A stretch of DNA of 33,034 bases from Spirochaetota bacterium (GTDB lineage: Bacteria; Spirochaetota; Spirochaetia; CADAEX01), in the NCBI GenBank assembly GCA_009786125.1, contig WQTU01000124.1, forward strand, positions 1-33,034, read 5' to 3'. How positions within the stretch are numbered: the first letter of the stretch is position 1; each line of letters opens with the position of its first letter. The notes below the pieces were generated by a model. It was not told the DNA's origin. It was given only the letters and a program-made list of their open reading frames with translations, and made no database searches. This document shows, piece by piece, positions 30,739 to 33,034 of this stretch. Both the position numbers and the translations under genes were made by a program.

Positions 30739-32121
30739 TCACCGACAGCTTTCTATCCACGCATCCATTCCGCCGGAGAGTATTTTCAAATCTCTATACT
30801 CTTGTGCCCCCAGCAAACTTGCAGCAATACCGGCACGGAATCCACTTTTGCAGATAACGATAGATTCTTTGGCTAAAGTTCCTGGGTCGAAATCTTTTTC
30901 TAAAATATTGTTAAGCGGTAAGTTGATTGCGCTATCTATTTTTACTTCCGCAAACTCTTTCGGGCTGCGCACATCAATCAAAGTAGGCGGAGTATCTTCA
31001 GCAAGAAATTCCTTCAGCTCTGACACCGAGATGTGCGGAAGGCGCTGTGTTTTTAATCCTTTCCTAAGCCATGTGTCAAGACCACCTTTAAGCCAGCCTT
31101 TTACCATGTCGTATCCTATGCGCTGCAATTCTAATCGCATTTCCTCAAAACTTTTGTCATGCGGTAGAATCAAGATAAGAGGCGTATTGGGCGGAACCGC
31201 GGTACCTATCCAGTTTAGCATAGCACTATTTGAAGCATCAACATGGATACTACCCGGAATAAACGCCGCACTGAAAGAAAGTGCGTCCCGCAAGTCAAGC
31301 AGAACTGTGCCTGATTTGCGCAACTCGTCTGCTTGGTCTGCGGCAAGTGCGTACTTAGAAACATCCTCATTGTTGTCGGTAACGGCAACTTTGCCTAAGT
31401 TTCCACGGATTATGCCGGAAAAACTTTGGGGGCGCATCGGCAGATTTGACTGAACGGCCTGCTTAAAATCCGTAAAATCACTGTATCCAAGCATAGGATT
31501 GGCCAGCCGCTCGTAACCAAGTGTAGAGTAAGGTTTTGCGCTCATTCCTTGACCGCATAAAGAACCCTGACCGTGTCCGGGATATACCTCAAGGTAATCC
31601 GGCAGTTCGCCTAAAACTTTATATAAGCTGTTGTAGAGGTTTTTTATTTGCTCATCCAAAATTTCTTTGCCGGGTAAATCCGGTCTGCCTACATCCCCTA
31701 CAAACAGTAAATCGCCTGTTAAAATCATTTCGGGCTTTCCTGAACGAGCCAAATCGGATATTAGGAGCGAAACGGAATCCGGCGTATGTCCGGGCGTATA
31801 CAGTATACGGACATGCGCTTTGCCGAATGTAAACTCGTCACCGTTTTTTAGCTTCTTCGCTTCATACTCTACAGGAGCGTTTTCATGTATATAAATATCC
31901 GCGTTGGTCGCTGCTTTAAGCTGCTGAGAGCCGCTTATGTGATCTGCGTGTACATGAGTATCAAAGATATGAGTAATACGCATTCCGTTTTTATCTGCGA
32001 TATGAAGATAAATATCGGTATCCCGGCGTGGGTCAACAATCATCATAACACCAGCTACAGGACAGCCAACCACATATGAAAAACAGCCGAGTCCAGGGGT
32101 GTTTATCTGTTCAAAATACAT
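30739..32121 (-). CDS. CstB-like persulfide dioxygenase-rhodanese fusion
   Basis: 460 residues in three parts. The first (1-240) is a metallo-beta-lactamase-type persulfide dioxygenase: H56-V-H58-A-D60-H61, H112 (TPGHTPDS), D137 (TGD) and H183 (YPGHG), with C189 in GSLCGQGMSAKPYST. The second (about 255-355) is a rhodanese fold whose active cysteine is missing (LILILPHDKSFEEM). The third (365-460) is an active-type rhodanese with C424 in the loop CKSGFR. This order matches Staphylococcus CstB, which oxidises low-molecular-weight persulfides and yields thiosulfate. ATG 32121 has AAGGAGGT 11 nt upstream; the 15-residue extension to 32166 is rejected. The dioxygenase step needs O2, notable if the host is an anaerobe. 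Confidence 0.9.
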   Translation of the reverse strand: MYFEQINTPGLGCFSYVVGCPVAGVMMIVDPRRDTDIYLHIADKNGMRITHIFDTHVHADHISGSQQLKAATNADIYIHENAPVEYEAKKLKNGDEFTFGKAHVRILYTPGHTPDSVSLLISDLARSGKPEMILTGDLLFVGDVGRPDLPGKEILDEQIKNLYNSLYKVLGELPDYLEVYPGHGQGSLCGQGMSAKPYSTLGYERLANPMLGYSDFTDFKQAVQSNLPMRPQSFSGIIRGNLGKVAVTDNNEDVSKYALAADQADELRKSGTVLLDLRDALSFSAAFIPGSIHVDASNSAMLNWIGTAVPPNTPLILILPHDKSFEEMRLELQRIGYDMVKGWLKGGLDTWLRKGLKTQRLPHISVSELKEFLAEDTPPTLIDVRSPKEFAEVKIDSAINLPLNNILEKDFDPGTLAKESIVICKSGFRAGIAASLLGAQEYRDLKILSGGMDAWIESCR

Positions 32122-32149
32122 ACCGTAGGTATACCTCCTTCCTGTAAGT

Positions 32150-32191
32150 AAGCATAGGCAGCTCATGATTTTTTCCGGGCTGCTTATGCTT
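32150..32191 (-). other. Hairpin between the QueD-like and CstB-like genes
   Basis: AAGCATA-G-GCAGC (32150-32162) pairs with GCTGC-T-TATGCTT (32179-32191), with a 16-nt loop. No T run follows on the minus strand. It may separate transcript segments or adjust the downstream level. Confidence 0.5.
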
Positions 32192-32199
32192 AAAAGCTG

Positions 32200-32694
32200 T
32201 TATGCAAACGTCATTGAAGCAGCGTTAATTGGCGAAGAACGCATCTCTATTTTCTTGATTGGCATTTTGTCTTTAAGAAGCTCATAAAAAATCTCACAAA
32301 GATTTTCACAAGTAGATACTTTCTTTGTTACAACAATTCTGTATTCCGGGTATGACCAAGCAAGAGGATGGTCTATTTTTTTTAATGGAACACAGTGTTT
32401 GGGATCGTTTATGATGCCTTCTTTTTTATATACCTCAAGAACTGCATCAAGCAGAGGGTCGCCTTCCTGAAAGAGTGTTGCATGGTGGAAATTATCAACA
32501 ACCTCCCATGCCATTTTCATGGCGTCTTTGCAGGAATGTGCAAATCCTGTTGCCGGGTCAATTTCGTTCTCAAGCTCGATAGTTAAAAAACCAGAGTGAC
32601 CATGAAGGTGCTTTGCCTCTCTTTCCCAGTTCATAAACCTGTGTGCATACTGGAAAGAATCCACTTTTACAATCGATGTTGCTTTGTTCGACAT
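32200..32694 (-). CDS. 6-pyruvoyl-tetrahydropterin synthase/QueD-like protein
   Basis: 164 residues of the T-fold PTPS/QueD family. The zinc histidines are visible as H18 (YAHRF), H31 and H33 (HLHGHSG). The strand GFLTIELENEIDPATGF follows. Departures from QueD are clear. The catalytic Cys normally between the first His and HGH is absent (FMNWEREAKHL). The usual PTxENL reads STCENLC. A roughly 25-residue insertion (KKEGIINDPKHCVPLKKIDH) lies before the last strands. The family makes queuosine or pterin precursors, but the changed residues and sulfur neighbours make the reaction uncertain. GGAGG lies 9 nt before the ATG. It is the first gene of the operon, behind a 41-bp inverted repeat. Confidence 0.8.
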   Translation of the reverse strand: MSNKATSIVKVDSFQYAHRFMNWEREAKHLHGHSGFLTIELENEIDPATGFAHSCKDAMKMAWEVVDNFHHATLFQEGDPLLDAVLEVYKKEGIINDPKHCVPLKKIDHPLAWSYPEYRIVVTKKVSTCENLCEIFYELLKDKMPIKKIEMRSSPINAASMTFA

Positions 32695-32743
32695 AATATG
32701 TCCTCCTAATATAATTTAGAGTATAAAATACCCTATTAAGCTT

Positions 32744-32772
32744 AATGTAATAGATTACTATATAGGTGTCAA
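32744..32772 (-). promoter_or_regulatory. Promoter of the sulfur operon
   Basis: Minus-strand TTGACA (32772-32767), 17-bp spacer, TACATT (32749-32744). The predicted start is near 32737, about 43 nt before the first ATG. The -35 sits in the loop of the inverted repeat and the spacer is one of its arms. Confidence 0.7.
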
Positions 32773-32790
32773 TACTATATAGTAATCTAT
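32750..32790. promoter_or_regulatory. 41-bp inverted-repeat operator of the sulfur operon
   Basis: ATAGATTACTATATAG (32750-32765) and its exact complement (32775-32790) flank a 9-nt centre. Each arm includes the palindromic core ACTATATAG (32757-32765 and 32774-32782), 17 bp apart. The sequence does not look like a standard 19-bp Fur box. A dimeric repressor bound here would cover both -35 and spacer. Confidence 0.65.
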
Positions 32791-32909
32791 ATCAGCAAAA
32801 AATTTTACCCTAAAAAGCTAATTAACAAGAGAAACTATCACAATAAAAACATATTTCATTTTCCTTCTATTGATATAAGTTGCATATAAGAATAAGCTAG
32901 TAATTGAAA

Positions 32910-33034
32910 ATGGAACGCAATACTGTCCAGCGAAAAATCATATTTAACTCATTGATGATGCTTAATACGCATCCTACCATAGAAGAAATATATACAGAAA
33001 TTCAAAAAGAACACCAATCAATAAGCAAAACCAC
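32910..33034 (+). CDS. Fur/PerR-family regulator (partial, runs off the window)
   Basis: The first 41 residues, MERNTVQRKIIFNSLMMLNT and HPTIEEIYTEIQKEHQSISKT, match the N-terminal winged helix of Fur-family repressors (RxTxQRxxIL, HPTxEEIY, ISxxTVYR). The metal-sensing C-terminus lies outside the window, so Fur, PerR and Zur cannot be separated. No Shine-Dalgarno precedes the ATG. A possible TTGATA -35 lies near 32868, but the -10 is poor. It is divergent from the sulfur operon with 215 nt between, and is the nearest candidate regulator for the 41-bp operator. Confidence 0.85.
   Translation, partial: MERNTVQRKIIFNSLMMLNTHPTIEEIYTEIQKEHQSISKT

Noticed and set aside
30848-31453. A 201-codon plus-strand frame opposite the CstB-like gene
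   Set aside because: It is the shadow of an unambiguous rhodanese/metallo-beta-lactamase gene and shows no family features.

Overview
The window looks like chromosomal DNA of a Spirochaetota bacterium, most likely Treponema-like. This is inferred from gene content: several lipoproteins with relaxed lipoboxes, a bactofilin/TPR pair, a FemAB-type murein ligase, a short ComEC, a lipoprotein with Ig-like and formylglycine-enzyme-fold domains, and the clpS-clpA-aat set. No rRNA or species marker is present, so the assignment is tentative. Genes are dense, on both strands, and mostly housekeeping. They are separated by a family of small modular hairpin repeats.

Layout. 1-2306: metG behind a consensus promoter that leaves almost no leader. 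2303-2465: repeat copy A. 2504-6106: FemAB ligase, an inactivated-looking beta-lactamase-fold protein, a DUF4349 lipoprotein and a radical SAM protein. 6116-7256: fluoride channel FluC divergent from a ribbon-helix-helix/PIN toxin-antitoxin pair. 7518-13750: clpS-clpA-aat (the bacterial N-degron route) followed by a secreted M16 peptidase. 13923-14596: transposase remnant, then tRNA-Glu and tRNA-Lys. 14691-19519, minus strand: a frameshifted lipoprotein remnant, the Ig/FGE lipoprotein, bactofilin, TPR protein and mtaB. 19850-22693: pta, a row of hairpins, dapB-dapA. 22758-24292: padR divergent from a MOT1-type molybdate/sulfate transporter across a 31-bp palindrome. 24523-28256, minus strand: two lipoproteins, rsmA and comEC. 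28315-28605: repeat copy B. 28621-32694, minus strand: a sulfur operon of QueD-like protein, CstB-like persulfide dioxygenase-rhodanese, pirin, a YeeE/YedE transporter split into two halves, and a nitroreductase stub. At the right edge a Fur-family regulator starts, divergent from that operon.

How the genes fit together. ClpS, ClpA and Aat recognise, unfold and tag N-degron substrates; ClpP must lie elsewhere. DapB and DapA catalyse consecutive lysine/diaminopimelate steps in reverse gene order. The CstB-like enzyme and split YeeE/YedE transporter suggest handling of persulfide and thiosulfate-type sulfur, under a 41-bp inverted repeat that encloses the -35 box.

The observations most worth follow-up are the hairpin repeat family (six recognisable loci in 33 kb, one supplying the metG stop codon), the sulfur operon and its operator, the aromatic-rich C-terminus of the FGE-fold lipoprotein (like a diversity-generating retroelement target), several near-leaderless promoters, and the PadR/MOT1 operator. 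I did not find a wholly new multi-gene system. The repeat family and the sulfur locus are the nearest candidates.
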